Assembly (NCBI RefSeq): GCF_014203275.1
Contig: NZ_JACHIP010000005.1
Location: 660,558-724,557 of the forward strand
Length of the DNA stretch: 64,000 nt
Source of the DNA: Granulicella aggregans
GTDB taxonomy: Bacteria > Acidobacteriota > Terriglobia > Terriglobales > Acidobacteriaceae
Reading direction: 5' to 3'
The position numbers and the translations under genes were made by a program. This document shows positions 44,301 through 52,582 of this stretch, one piece after another. Below the pieces are notes generated by a model. That model was given only the letters and a program-made list of their open reading frames with translations. It was not told the DNA's origin and did no database searches. How positions within the stretch are numbered: the first letter of the stretch is position 1; each line of letters begins with the position of its first letter.

Positions 44301-44742
44301 GCCTATCTACCGGCCCCTGCTTGCAAATACGGAATTAAAGCCAACCCCGCAGAACATCGCTACGACAACGGATGCCTTCCAAGAGTTTCTTCAGATCCGC
44401 TACAGCACTGGCCTCTTTCGCATGACCTCCGCGGAGGAGGTTCAGACAAACCTCAGCTTCCTGAATACAGGGGCGAACCAGATTCCCGGTCTGATCGTCA
44501 TGAAGCTGGATGACCACGGCCACAACTATGGCGGAGCGCATCACATCGTCGTCTTCTTCAACGCGAGTAATGCCCCTGTCACTTTTACAGATGCCGCACT
44601 GGCGGGAATGGCGCTGCATCTCCATCCATTTCAGCAGCGCTCTTCGGATCCAATATTGAAGCAGGCCGCCTTCACAGCCAAGGAAGGAACAGCAACGATC
44701 CCGGGCCTAACTACTGTGGTGTTTGTTAGTGATAATGAGTAG
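41305..44742 (+). CDS. pulA: Secreted pullulanase with two CBM41-like modules
   Basis: 1145 aa; GGAGAAG before the ATG. Signal peptide ending ASAFAQ. Two tandem CBM41-type modules: IRVHYFRPDGKYTGWTVYAY (~45-140) and ARIHYYRPDGNYDNWVLYVY (~150-240). Then a pullulanase N2-like and CBM48 domain (FPVKIKVWAPTAKTLSLLLF) and GH13 catalysis with the pullulanase tag YNWGYDPVHY, VIQDVVFNHTY, GFRFDAMGLHF (nucleophile), IYIYGEGFQ (acid/base) and YCSVHDDQSLFD; C-terminal DUF3372-like part. It hydrolyses alpha-1,6 branches of pullulan or starch. Last gene of the locus. Confidence 0.92.
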   Translation: MGTRLKVSCVRFRIVPLLLMLACLMTTASAFAQTDPRIPSGDIRVHYFRPDGKYTGWTVYAYGDTTEPNDFPDGPVAITGSNSFGVYFDVGVTATAQSVGLILHNGATKDPGGTEFVDPATQGNEYWQLAGSDALSTTRPSIGQDPPIPANHARIHYYRPDGNYDNWVLYVYGATTDPDSDFCGTNDEFAGYDSYGPYFDVAVTSGHLGFIIHNCTTGTKDPGPDQSLQIPQQLEAWVVSGNPTVFLQLPTAAQLLQGPFNQLQAYWIDASTVAIQPEYFQTGYTYSLVASLSAGLQITTTGLTGGTSIPLTPFSGTLTAEELTRFPQLAGYALFKLPETIKPAVLTAALKSQLQVTSAASDGTLKYSTGVQTFGALDALFAYTGKLGVVFHHPSDRFWFDWEDDDCFPVKIKVWAPTAKTLSLLLFDNPTDTAPSKTVAMHEHGGVWVAGGDDGWKGKYYQLQVSVYVSADQAIDTNITTDPYSIDLSLNGLMSRITDLQAEDTKPPAWDFLQSPPIASLADTSIYELHIRDFSVGDSTVPAALQGTYEAFADPETNGMRHLRTLARSGLKAVHILPSFHFGSVNEDKSTWASPGALSPNPPDGQQQQQAIENVQNLDAYNWGYDPVHYMAPAGQYAINPTERVREYRTMVEGLHASGLRVIQDVVFNHTYTAGETPSANFDELVPNYYHRLDANGALENGSCCPDTASEHQMMEKLMIDTVVLNARGYKIDGFRFDAMGLHFVYNMVDIRNALNALTMEKDGVDGRKIYIYGEGFQIAEAANNAIGPNASQTNLYGTGIGSFNDRMRDSVRGGYAFGTDFQDQGFATGLFTDPSAYTSQNAATSSQLATLLGQADLIRLSLAGALQNYSFIDAQGQPVTGAQLTFDGQPAGYAATPLENVNYCSVHDDQSLFDAIQIKSSAADTIAMRARRQAVAMSLITLAQGIPFYYAADDLLRSKDMDDGSYNSGDWFNKIDWSGQGDNWGIGLPIANVNQASWPIYRPLLANTELKPTPQNIATTTDAFQEFLQIRYSTGLFRMTSAEEVQTNLSFLNTGANQIPGLIVMKLDDHGHNYGGAHHIVVFFNASNAPVTFTDAALAGMALHLHPFQQRSSDPILKQAAFTAKEGTATIPGLTTVVFVSDNE

Positions 44743-45157
44743 ATGATTGCTCGAGGCATGTGTCCTCATAGTATGTAGGAAAACCGGCAACGGTCTCCCA
44801 GTGTTGAAGCAAACGACAGCTGTGAGACCGTAGCAAAAGATGGACGAAAGTTAGGCGCTCTCTTGCCATTCTTGGGTTGCAGGAGCCACATCAAATGTTG
44901 GGTATGACTTTAGGGTTGTGCACATCTTCTACGGCCTCATGACTGCTTTTGTTCAGTTCGACGTGAATTATTCTGAGAGCGCTGTCGAAGATATCGAGCC
45001 CATAGATAGTGATCGGGCGTCTAGCACGTAAAAGAGCCTTCCTGCAGAAAAGTTAACATAATTGCTCTCGCGGATGGAACGAAGCATCCGGATTCCGAAG
45101 AGATCCTATGACCGCCAATAGTCGTGTCGCCAGATCAAAAAGCAGATTGGGGAAGTC
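44743..45157. other. Gene-free stretch
   Basis: About 415 bp after the pullulanase gene. No frame with protein character, no clear hairpin-plus-T terminator. The GGGGAAG before the next gene is at 45145-45153. Confidence 0.4.
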
Positions 45158-45511
45158 ATGATCAATCTGGATATACAGAACGCGATGAAGTGGACTCCTG
45201 CGGAGTACGTCGCGGGGTATCATGCGCGACTTTATGCACTACCTACCACCATATCGGCTAGCCACAGTTGGCAGTGCGGCTGGAATGATGCGAACGTCGA
45301 AGCCCTTGAGTCCGCTCGTCACATGCGCTCCCAGATGGAAGATGGCGGATACGCCAATATTGAGACGTGGGATCTTCTGTTTGAGGCTGGCAACAATGCC
45401 CGAATAAACGGTATCGTGTTTGAGGAGGGACTCACCGAATATTGGAAGAAGGGCTGGATTGCTGCGGATATTAGTTTAGGAAGAGCTTGCCGTCCAATAA
45501 AGTCACTTTGA
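45158..45511 (+). CDS. Small hypothetical protein
   Basis: 117 aa, MINLDIQNAMKWTPAEYVAG, with the segment SWQCGWNDANVEALESARHM and, later, FEEGLTEYWKKGWIAADISL. The two 'GW..A' stretches (CGWNDA, KGWIAA) look like a repeated helical unit, reminiscent of small phage or RMF-like proteins, but I do not recognise a family. GGGGAAGTC precedes the ATG. Stand-alone gene. Confidence 0.55.
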   Translation: MINLDIQNAMKWTPAEYVAGYHARLYALPTTISASHSWQCGWNDANVEALESARHMRSQMEDGGYANIETWDLLFEAGNNARINGIVFEEGLTEYWKKGWIAADISLGRACRPIKSL

Positions 45512-45722
45512 GATGTCAGGCGGCTTCATTGTCGTCGCGGTGATCGAAAGAATTAGGTTTTTACCAAAAAGCACGGCACCCTCATGCAACGACACTCCAG
45601 CCTTTCAACGGATCCAGGTGTCAACCTTCTGCTGCGCGAAAGATCGTACCGTCTTCCTGTTCCGATAAACCTCACCTCTACATCAGATGATGTGGCCTCG
45701 ACCCGTCGAGACCGCTCTGACT

Positions 45723-48626
45723 TTAGGGAAATGAAGTTTGTATAAGATTTATCTCATCTGCCAATATTGCTTCGCCCGTAGCTACGACTACGCGATTCCT
45801 TCCGTTTCGTTTTGCCGCATATAAAGCTTTGTCCGCCGCGGCCACCAGTGCGTCGGGAGTCATCCATCCACCTATTGAGGCCGTTGCGATGCCGATGCTG
45901 ACGGTTAGAAAAGGGGCGACTGAAGAGGCGTGATGTGGCAATTGAAGCGTTTCAACGGCTAGTCGTGCGCACTCGGCAAGCTGCTCGGCACTTTCGGCGG
46001 AGGTATCCGCGAGGATGACGGCAAACTCCTCACCACCGTAACGCGCGGCCAAGTCCGTTTGCCGCTTGGCGAGGCGTTTGAGTTCCAGCGCAACAAGTGC
46101 CAGATATTTATCGCCTTGCTGGTGTCCCTGCGAATCGTTGAGTGCTTTGAAGTGATCTACATCCAGCATCAAGAGACTCACGGGGGCAGTAGTTCTTGTC
46201 ATCCGCGCGCATTCCTCCTCCAGCTTGAGATTGAACACGCGCCGGTTGGCCAACCCGGTGAGCGTATCGGTGAAGGAAAGCCGCTGCAATTCCTGATTTG
46301 CCTTAAGTAATTCCTGCGTCTTTTCGTCGACTATTCTTACTAGTTCACGCTCTCTGTTCTTCGCGTGCGCCATGCGCCAGCGGATCATTGTCGCTACCAC
46401 GGAGCAGAGCATGAGTGCGCAAATACAAAGGAACCACCATGACAAGTACCACGGAGGGAGAATGACAAACGGGAACTCGGCTCGATTTTTCTTCCAATCG
46501 CGATCGCCGTCCTTGGCTTCCACTTGCAGCCGGTACGCGCCGGGGGCCAATTGGGCGAACTGCAGCTTTCTTTCGGTCGTCTCCGTCCACGCCTCAGCGC
46601 CATTAAGTCTGTAGCGGAAGAGAACTGCCGTCTGTTTTTGAGCGCCTGGTGTTGCATATTTGGCAGTCAATGAGTTGGACGAAGCGCCAAAATGTGGGTT
46701 GCTCAGACCAGAGACATCCGTCCTCCCCATGATGAGATGGGTAAAAACGACTTCAGGCGACATCTCAAGGGAATTGCGTGGATGCGACTTGAAGCTGGAG
46801 AGTCCTCCAGAGGTCCCGATCCAGACAGTACCGTTGGCTTCTGCGGCAAATCCGTGCAGATCGCAGTCGTCCCAGCTTAGCCCATCACGAATGTCATAGT
46901 GGTCCCAGCGGCTTCCGTCCCAGGTATCTACTCCCCGCTCCGTTCCGGCCCACAGCCGCCCCTGTGCGTCAAAATCGAGAAAATAGATAAGACCGGTCGT
47001 ACCGGGTCTTTGTATACCCTTATCGATCTTCATGCCACCAGCGGAGGGTTGCAGACGGTCAATGCCGCCACCGAGGCGATACCCTACCCACATGATCCCG
47101 TCCGCGCCGGCTCCGAGTGCCGACACTTCTTTGTTGCTCATTCCATCGGCGGGGAGGTTCTTCCAAACGCCGTTCACGCAATCAAACAGCCCGCCGTCCC
47201 CGCCGGCCCAGATGGTACCGTCGCTTGCCTCGGCAACTGCCCAGAAACGGTTCGCGGGCAGTTCAGTGATGCGCGAAAACCGTTCATAGGGAGCCGTTGA
47301 CACAAATAGCCCAGCTTCTGTGGCAACCCAGAGCCGATGCAGCCGGTCAAAGCGCAAGGTGTAAGCGTCTTTGGCGCTCAATCCTTGCTTCTCGCCGAAC
47401 CAGGTCACGCTGCCGTCTACAGGGCGCATACGAGCCGCGCCATGGGCCTCCGTACCAACCCAAACATCGCCATCCGGTGCCGCCTGAACGCTATGGACGG
47501 CGGAACTCCCGAGACTCTCGACTTTTGTCCACGCCATAGCAAAACCTCGCCGTCGACCGCGAAACATCCCGGCTTCCGTGCCGACTAAAAGCGATCCGTC
47601 GGCGCGCGGCAGCATCTCGTAGACTAGATCGCTACCCAATCCGCTGGCGGTGGTATATGACGTCCAATCCTCGTATCCGCGCCACTGTGCTAGCCCGCGA
47701 CCCGCCAGACCAATCCAGAGGGAGTGCTGACGGTCCTCGAGGGTCGAATAAACGGTTCCTCGAAGGCCAGTGGAGCGATCGATCTTCTGCCAGCCGTCTT
47801 TATCTCGGAGCAGAAGTCCTTCTGCGGAAGGAAGTAGGATTCGCCCTTCGTCGTCGGTACCGGCGATACCACCGAGGGCATCCACAGGAATAGGCAGATC
47901 CGGCCTGCGAAACTTGGCCTTCCCTACTGGCAACTCAAAGGCTCCAAGCTTCCCTTCTCTCACCCATACATTTCCGCCGTGATCTTTTCGAATCGTGAGA
48001 GTAGAGCGTTCCGGAAGTCCAGAGTCTTTCCCAAAGATCGCTGTACTCTTGGAATCCATGCGACAGAGCTCCAGTCCGCAGCCGTACCAGACTGTGTCAC
48101 CATCCACCAGTACTCCAAAAGCGCCGGTCCCTCTAACCTGGGCTGGCTGAGGGATCACTCTGGCCTCAAATCCATCATTGTGGACGGCGATCGAGAGCAC
48201 GACAAGACCAGAGTCCGTTCCGATATAAGTGTGGCCTTTACCATCCGCTTGGATACCTTGCGCCCAACTCACGGACTTGAAGGCGACGTTAAGCTTTTCG
48301 AAGTGATTGCCGTGTAGATTGTAGAGCCCAAAGTTGCCGCCAACGAGCAAGGTGCCGTCAGGAGCCTCGCCCAATCCGGCGGCTGAGGAGGATGGGATGC
48401 CCTGATCTGGTCCGAACTCCTCAAACCGCTCTCCGTCGTAACGAAATATCCCGTTTTCTGTACTGACCCATATGAAACCAGCGCGGTCTTGATAGATTTC
48501 TCTGATCGTAAGGTTAGTAAGACCTTCGCTGTCTCCGAGATATCGAAAGCTGTATTCCTGAGCCTGCACCATTCCGGTTGCAAATAGGAGCAGTGCCAGG
48601 ACAATCGCGTTTCGCAGAAAATTCAT
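45723..48626 (-). CDS. Two-component-propeller sensor diguanylate cyclase
   Basis: About 967 aa from ATG 48626 (signal peptide MNFLRNAIVLALLLFATGMV then QAQ; the longer frame to 48794 adds 56 residues without a leader). Periplasmic Reg_prop propeller blades throughout (IREIYQDRAGFIWVSTENGI, TLRFDRLHRLWVATEAGLF), Y_Y_Y domain (FRYRLNGAEAWTETTERKLQ, LAPGAYRLQVEAKDGDRDW), one membrane segment (WWFLCICALMLCSVVATMI), coiled coil, then GGDEF with the active site YGGEEF. It should make cyclic di-GMP in response to a periplasmic ligand. No I-site RxxD was seen five residues before GGEEF (TDLAARYGGEEF), so product inhibition may be lost. Confidence 0.9.
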   Translation of the reverse strand: MNFLRNAIVLALLLFATGMVQAQEYSFRYLGDSEGLTNLTIREIYQDRAGFIWVSTENGIFRYDGERFEEFGPDQGIPSSSAAGLGEAPDGTLLVGGNFGLYNLHGNHFEKLNVAFKSVSWAQGIQADGKGHTYIGTDSGLVVLSIAVHNDGFEARVIPQPAQVRGTGAFGVLVDGDTVWYGCGLELCRMDSKSTAIFGKDSGLPERSTLTIRKDHGGNVWVREGKLGAFELPVGKAKFRRPDLPIPVDALGGIAGTDDEGRILLPSAEGLLLRDKDGWQKIDRSTGLRGTVYSTLEDRQHSLWIGLAGRGLAQWRGYEDWTSYTTASGLGSDLVYEMLPRADGSLLVGTEAGMFRGRRRGFAMAWTKVESLGSSAVHSVQAAPDGDVWVGTEAHGAARMRPVDGSVTWFGEKQGLSAKDAYTLRFDRLHRLWVATEAGLFVSTAPYERFSRITELPANRFWAVAEASDGTIWAGGDGGLFDCVNGVWKNLPADGMSNKEVSALGAGADGIMWVGYRLGGGIDRLQPSAGGMKIDKGIQRPGTTGLIYFLDFDAQGRLWAGTERGVDTWDGSRWDHYDIRDGLSWDDCDLHGFAAEANGTVWIGTSGGLSSFKSHPRNSLEMSPEVVFTHLIMGRTDVSGLSNPHFGASSNSLTAKYATPGAQKQTAVLFRYRLNGAEAWTETTERKLQFAQLAPGAYRLQVEAKDGDRDWKKNRAEFPFVILPPWYLSWWFLCICALMLCSVVATMIRWRMAHAKNRERELVRIVDEKTQELLKANQELQRLSFTDTLTGLANRRVFNLKLEEECARMTRTTAPVSLLMLDVDHFKALNDSQGHQQGDKYLALVALELKRLAKRQTDLAARYGGEEFAVILADTSAESAEQLAECARLAVETLQLPHHASSVAPFLTVSIGIATASIGGWMTPDALVAAADKALYAAKRNGRNRVVVATGEAILADEINLIQTSFP

Positions 48627-49139
48627 TGTGAAATCACTATCGGCTTTTAGGTTTTGGAGAGCTGTACTGTGAGTAGCTTTCGTGAGCGCAAACCGCGCGA
48701 CTGAAACTGAATACTCGTAGTTGCCGGTCTCAAAGACTGTGAAATAACACCGGGAGCGGAGCAACTCGACGCCTGCACTTAGGAAGGAGCGCAACGTAAT
48801 CCAAGGCCATGAGACAAAGTGAACTCACTTCAAAGCACGATGCGTGTCCTCCTCGCAGAGGAGAAACTTACATAAGCGTCTCTGTTTATCGGGTGGCTAC
48901 GGATCACAGGCACCTTGGATCCTGACAAGTATTCAGGACCGTACTGTAAAGGTAGCCCCTTCACATGAGTTGGTCTGTCCTCAGAATGACTGAAGCATGT
49001 ACAACTTATGGGCGAGTGCGTTTCAGAGCGGAAGATATCTTTGAAATCACTCTTTTGCGCTCCGTCTCCCTATACGAGCAAGACTTCTGATGAAAGAAAC
49101 GGTCCGTTCATGTCCAGACGACCCGAGGTGGAAAGAAAC
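48627..49139. other. Gene-free stretch between the cyclase and nitroreductase genes
   Basis: About 510 bp. The open frame from 48794 is continuous with the cyclase but lacks protein character before 48626. No repeats or hairpins stand out. Confidence 0.4.
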
Positions 49140-49751
49140 TCAAAGTGCAGTTGCATCCCAGGTGTTGAACACAAATGCTTCTAGCAATTTCCTTTCACGT
49201 GCAGCCGACTCCATTTGCCTGAGATTATCTTGCAGGGAATTCGGATCGCCACGATAACCAAGCGCCCAACAGGCAACAGCGGTAAACTCTTCTGGTATCG
49301 TGAGCTTCTCCCGCAGAACGTCCCGGTTGAACCCGGCCATCCCGTGCGTATGCATGCCGAGGGCCGTCGCCTGTAATGCAATGTTGGCAGAAGCTGCGCC
49401 AACATCATGCTCGGCCATGCCATTTGGCGCGCCATTATGGGAGAATGTCTTCTTTGCGCAAGCTGCAAACAGGACCGGTGCAGCCTTCGCCCACAGCTGG
49501 TTTAGGGGCATCAAGGCGTCGAAGATCGCCTGCCACGTAGCATCGCCTTTACGGCCCACTACGAACCGCCAAGGCTGTTCATTGTGGGAAGACGCTGCCC
49601 ATGCGGCCGCGGTAAAAATAGTCTTAAGGTCTGCGATCGAGACCGGCGTTTCGGCGAACGCACGTGGGCTCCAACGCTGCAGTAGCAATGGCTCAACCGG
49701 CACCGTGGCAACCCCTTGCTTGACCTGATCCAAATTACTGTTGTTAGGCAT
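49140..49751 (-). CDS. Nitroreductase-family FMN oxidoreductase
   Basis: 203 aa. LLLQRWSPRAFAETPVSIAD is the FMN-phosphate binding start, AAWAASSHNEQPWRFVVG the conserved Ser-x-Asn-x-Gln-Pro-Trp-Arg loop, and NIALQATALGMHTHGMAGFN the second flavin motif. The family reduces nitro groups, quinones or enals with NAD(P)H. GGAGAAATGC lies before the ATG. Natural substrate unknown. Confidence 0.9.
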   Translation of the reverse strand: MPNNSNLDQVKQGVATVPVEPLLLQRWSPRAFAETPVSIADLKTIFTAAAWAASSHNEQPWRFVVGRKGDATWQAIFDALMPLNQLWAKAAPVLFAACAKKTFSHNGAPNGMAEHDVGAASANIALQATALGMHTHGMAGFNRDVLREKLTIPEEFTAVACWALGYRGDPNSLQDNLRQMESAARERKLLEAFVFNTWDATAL

Positions 49752-49974
49752 TATGCATTTCTCCTTGGCGGCAAGTACGAGGTTGTGGTGCTTAAGGTGC
49801 GAGCCGAACTGCCCAGATTCTTCCTAACGCACATACTTGAGCCGGTGCGCCGAAGTCTCATCGAAAGACGCAGTTACGTGTTAGCAACCAAAACTCCTAG
49901 AAAAACAAAACGTGGCACCCAGAACGCGAGAGTGATCTCGGGCACTTTGCTCACCGTGGCTCTGACTTGTTCTT

Positions 49975-50388
49975 TCATCGTTTGCCCCCCGTCAGAGTGA
50001 CAGGCACAATCGCTCCGGCTAGCACCCATCGCTCAACGATCGCGATGTCACCGTCCGACAAACGCTCCCGTTTACTGGGCATTGGCATTGGATCGTTCGA
50101 CGGTCCCTCGTGCCGAATGAGGCGAATCAGAAGCGAGTTCGCCGCATCTCCCGGGACTACGACTGGCTTGTTCCGTCGATCCAAGAGCATGTCTTGACGC
50201 GAGCCTAGACTCAATCCTCCGCGGTGGTTTGAATCCCCGTGGCAGCGAACGCAGTGAGCAGCGAAGATTGGCTGTACCTGTTGGGTATAAAACTCTGGTT
50301 TGCTTGCGTCACTTTGAGCCTGTGTCGCCTGACTATCGACTACGCTCATAAGTGCAGCCATGGCCACAACCATCGACAAGATCTTCAT
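49975..50388 (-). CDS. Small exported c-type cytochrome (planctomycete-type PSCyt1-like)
   Basis: 137 aa. Signal peptide (ILSMVVAMAALMSVVDSQAT), then QVQPIFAAHCVRCHGDSNHR with a single CxxCH heme site, LSLGSRQDMLLDRR, MPMPSKRERLSDGDIAIVER. This is the short PSCyt1/'c-type cytochrome domain' often fused to DUF1549/DUF1553 in planctomycetes and acidobacteria; here it stands alone. It follows the response regulator on the same strand by 95 bp and may be co-transcribed. Confidence 0.83.
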   Translation of the reverse strand: MKILSMVVAMAALMSVVDSQATQAQSDASKPEFYTQQVQPIFAAHCVRCHGDSNHRGGLSLGSRQDMLLDRRNKPVVVPGDAANSLLIRLIRHEGPSNDPMPMPSKRERLSDGDIAIVERWVLAGAIVPVTLTGGKR

Positions 50389-50482
50389 TCATCTATCTTG
50401 ATGGCTGGTGATTGGCTCTGCTGTTTAAAACGGTGTGAAGTTGTCTGGATTTGTAGTCTTCGCGCGAACGAACGGCGTTCCA

Positions 50483-51247
50483 TTATGCCGGCCAAACGTA
50501 CAGATAACCGACCCCACGGACACTCTGTATACGGTCGCAACCATCGGGACGAGGACCAAGCTTTCGCCTCAGATTGCTGATATGGAGGTCGATACTTCGG
50601 TCGAACGGCACAAAGGCGCGCTCAAGTATGTTTGCCACCAGCCACTCCCTCGTCAGGACCTCTCCTGGCGCTTCGCAGAAGCTGCGCGTGAGATCGAATT
50701 CCGTTGAGGTCAACTTGATCTGTTCCCCTTTTCGAAGAACCATACGCAACGCGAGATCAATTTCAAGATCTCCGGAATAGATCTTGGGTGGTCTTCCAGC
50801 ACTGGAAGGTCCTTTCCAGGCCGAGCGTCGCAAGATAGCCGTCATTCGAGCCAGTAATTCACGCGTGCTAAATGGTTTTGGCAGGTAGTCATCCGCACCT
50901 AATTCGAGCCCAAGGATGCGATCTACTTCATCGCCTTGGGCAGTAAGCATGATGACCGGCGTAAGCGTCTGCTTTCTAAGCTCCCTGAGCACATCGAATC
51001 CCCGTGTATCGGGTAACATCACGTCGAGCACGATGAGTGCGAATGAGCTTTCTAAGGCGCATCGCAGCCCTTCCTTGCCTAGAAAAACTGTTTGCAGGTC
51101 GAGGCCCTCCGAGGCGAAGCGTGTTCTCAGAAGCTCACACAGGTCTTGATCGTCATCGATCAAAAGGATCTTCGGTCTTTCGATGCCGGCAGGTGGCTGC
51201 ATTGAGACACTTCCGGAGTTTGGGGCCACGAATGGGATGCGCGTCAT
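50483..51247 (-). CDS. OmpR/CpxR-type response regulator
   Basis: 254 aa. Receiver domain with acidic pocket ILLIDDDQDL, phospho-acceptor Asp in ALIVLDVMLPD, switch Thr/Ser region PVIMLTAQGD and Lys in DDYLPKPFS; C-terminal winged helix ending RIQSVRGVGYLYVWPA. One oddity is TRSFCEAPGEVLTREWL, where most relatives have LLxxLxxxPGxVLSRE. Start at 51247 or at ATG 51202. The cognate kinase is almost certainly 53850-55262, two genes upstream on the same strand. Confidence 0.92.
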   Translation of the reverse strand: MTRIPFVAPNSGSVSMQPPAGIERPKILLIDDDQDLCELLRTRFASEGLDLQTVFLGKEGLRCALESSFALIVLDVMLPDTRGFDVLRELRKQTLTPVIMLTAQGDEVDRILGLELGADDYLPKPFSTRELLARMTAILRRSAWKGPSSAGRPPKIYSGDLEIDLALRMVLRKGEQIKLTSTEFDLTRSFCEAPGEVLTREWLVANILERAFVPFDRSIDLHISNLRRKLGPRPDGCDRIQSVRGVGYLYVWPA

Positions 51248-51274
51248 AGAACCATTGTCCTCTATGCCTGTTCT

Positions 51275-52369
51275 TTAAGGCTTAGGGGAAAACACCGCGA
51301 TCCGAGGTGCGCTCAGCAGTGCCGCGTAGGTTAGGTACACGCGATGCGTCTGGGGATCGACAATCAGGGTGTGGGCAAACGGGTGGGTATGGATATTGTC
51401 GAGGATGCGATAATCTTCCCCCTCCTGCTCGATCACCGTCATCACACCCTGGATGCCAGCGGTGTAGATGCGATGACTCTCAAGATCCAGGGCGACTGAA
51501 TCCGGCTTGCCACCCACCGGCAGGAAGGCGATCACTTTGTGTTGTTCGAGTGAGAAGACCACAAGTTGCGAACTTCCCATACAGACCGCGTAGAGGCGAC
51601 TTTGGACGGGGTCAAGCGCGAGCCCGGATGGACCGACGCATGGTGCCAGTTGCCATCGACCGACGACAGAACCAGTCTTCAGATCCACCGCTGCAATCTC
51701 GTTCGTGTCATGCAGGTTTTGATAAATGACGCCGTGCTGCGCGTCGGCGGCAGGATATTCGGGCACGCCTCCTAGCGGAATTGTCGCTACAGTTTGCAGC
51801 TTTACCGGGTCGATGATCGTTGCCAGCTTAGGCGTTCCGTTTGCGACATAGATCATGCGGCTCGCAGGATCATAAATGATTGCGTCCGCGTCGTCGGCGA
51901 TCGGAATTCGTCCCAACAAGGTAAGAGAGCTGGGTTGAAACACGTCGACAACGTTCTCAGCGCTGCGCGTGACAAATGCTTTGTCTTCGCCCGGAATCAT
52001 CGCGATGCCATGAGCATTACCTGCCCCTCGCTGCTCTGAAACAGATGCGCCCGACCCACCATGATCGTTGGTCAACTGCACTTTGACGACACTGCCTGAG
52101 AGCATATTACCGACGAAGATCGTGTGGTTGGACAGAGCCATGTAGTCGAAGATGTTGAGTATGCGATCTTTCGGCAGCTCGATGAATCCTTCAAATTTCA
52201 TGGAGGAGGCAGAGCTTGGCTCCCCGACGTGGCTGAGGTAAGCAATTGCAACAACCAGAACCGCCAAACCCATAATCACGATGCGCCCTCCCCACCTCAA
52301 CACCGCTTTGAACAGACGTATAGATTTCTGATCGCGAGTCGAATGGTATGTCTGAACTTCGTTCTGCAT
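51275..52369 (-). CDS. Membrane-anchored YncE/NHL-type beta-propeller protein
   Basis: About 364 aa from ATG 52369 (ACGGAGACACG upstream). A single N-terminal membrane segment (IVIMGLAVLVVAIAYLSHV), then periplasmic propeller blades such as DADAIIYDPASRMIYVANGT, PSGLALDPVQSRLYAVCMGS and PDSVALDLESHRIYTAGIQG. Such propellers bind ligands or proteins and are not enzymes as a rule. Its position between kinase and regulator genes, 27 bp before the latter, suggests an accessory sensor or target of the two-component system. Confidence 0.85.
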   Translation of the reverse strand: MQNEVQTYHSTRDQKSIRLFKAVLRWGGRIVIMGLAVLVVAIAYLSHVGEPSSASSMKFEGFIELPKDRILNIFDYMALSNHTIFVGNMLSGSVVKVQLTNDHGGSGASVSEQRGAGNAHGIAMIPGEDKAFVTRSAENVVDVFQPSSLTLLGRIPIADDADAIIYDPASRMIYVANGTPKLATIIDPVKLQTVATIPLGGVPEYPAADAQHGVIYQNLHDTNEIAAVDLKTGSVVGRWQLAPCVGPSGLALDPVQSRLYAVCMGSSQLVVFSLEQHKVIAFLPVGGKPDSVALDLESHRIYTAGIQGVMTVIEQEGEDYRILDNIHTHPFAHTLIVDPQTHRVYLTYAALLSAPRIAVFSPKP

Positions 52370-52582
52370 CGTGTCTCCGTAGTTTGTGGTCCTCTCCTTA
52401 CGCCTTCTGGCGTGAGTGAGTAAGAAAGGCAGGCGCGAGCCAATGATCACTAGCATCAACCGAAACACCCGGCAGTGCCGTCAGGATGTGATCAGATTCG
52501 TCATGATTTGTACGTTTTTGGTAGTTCTAGCTGAGCGTCGAAGACTTCCCTGTGAGGGTATGCGCCGGGGCAGCGGCATGAT

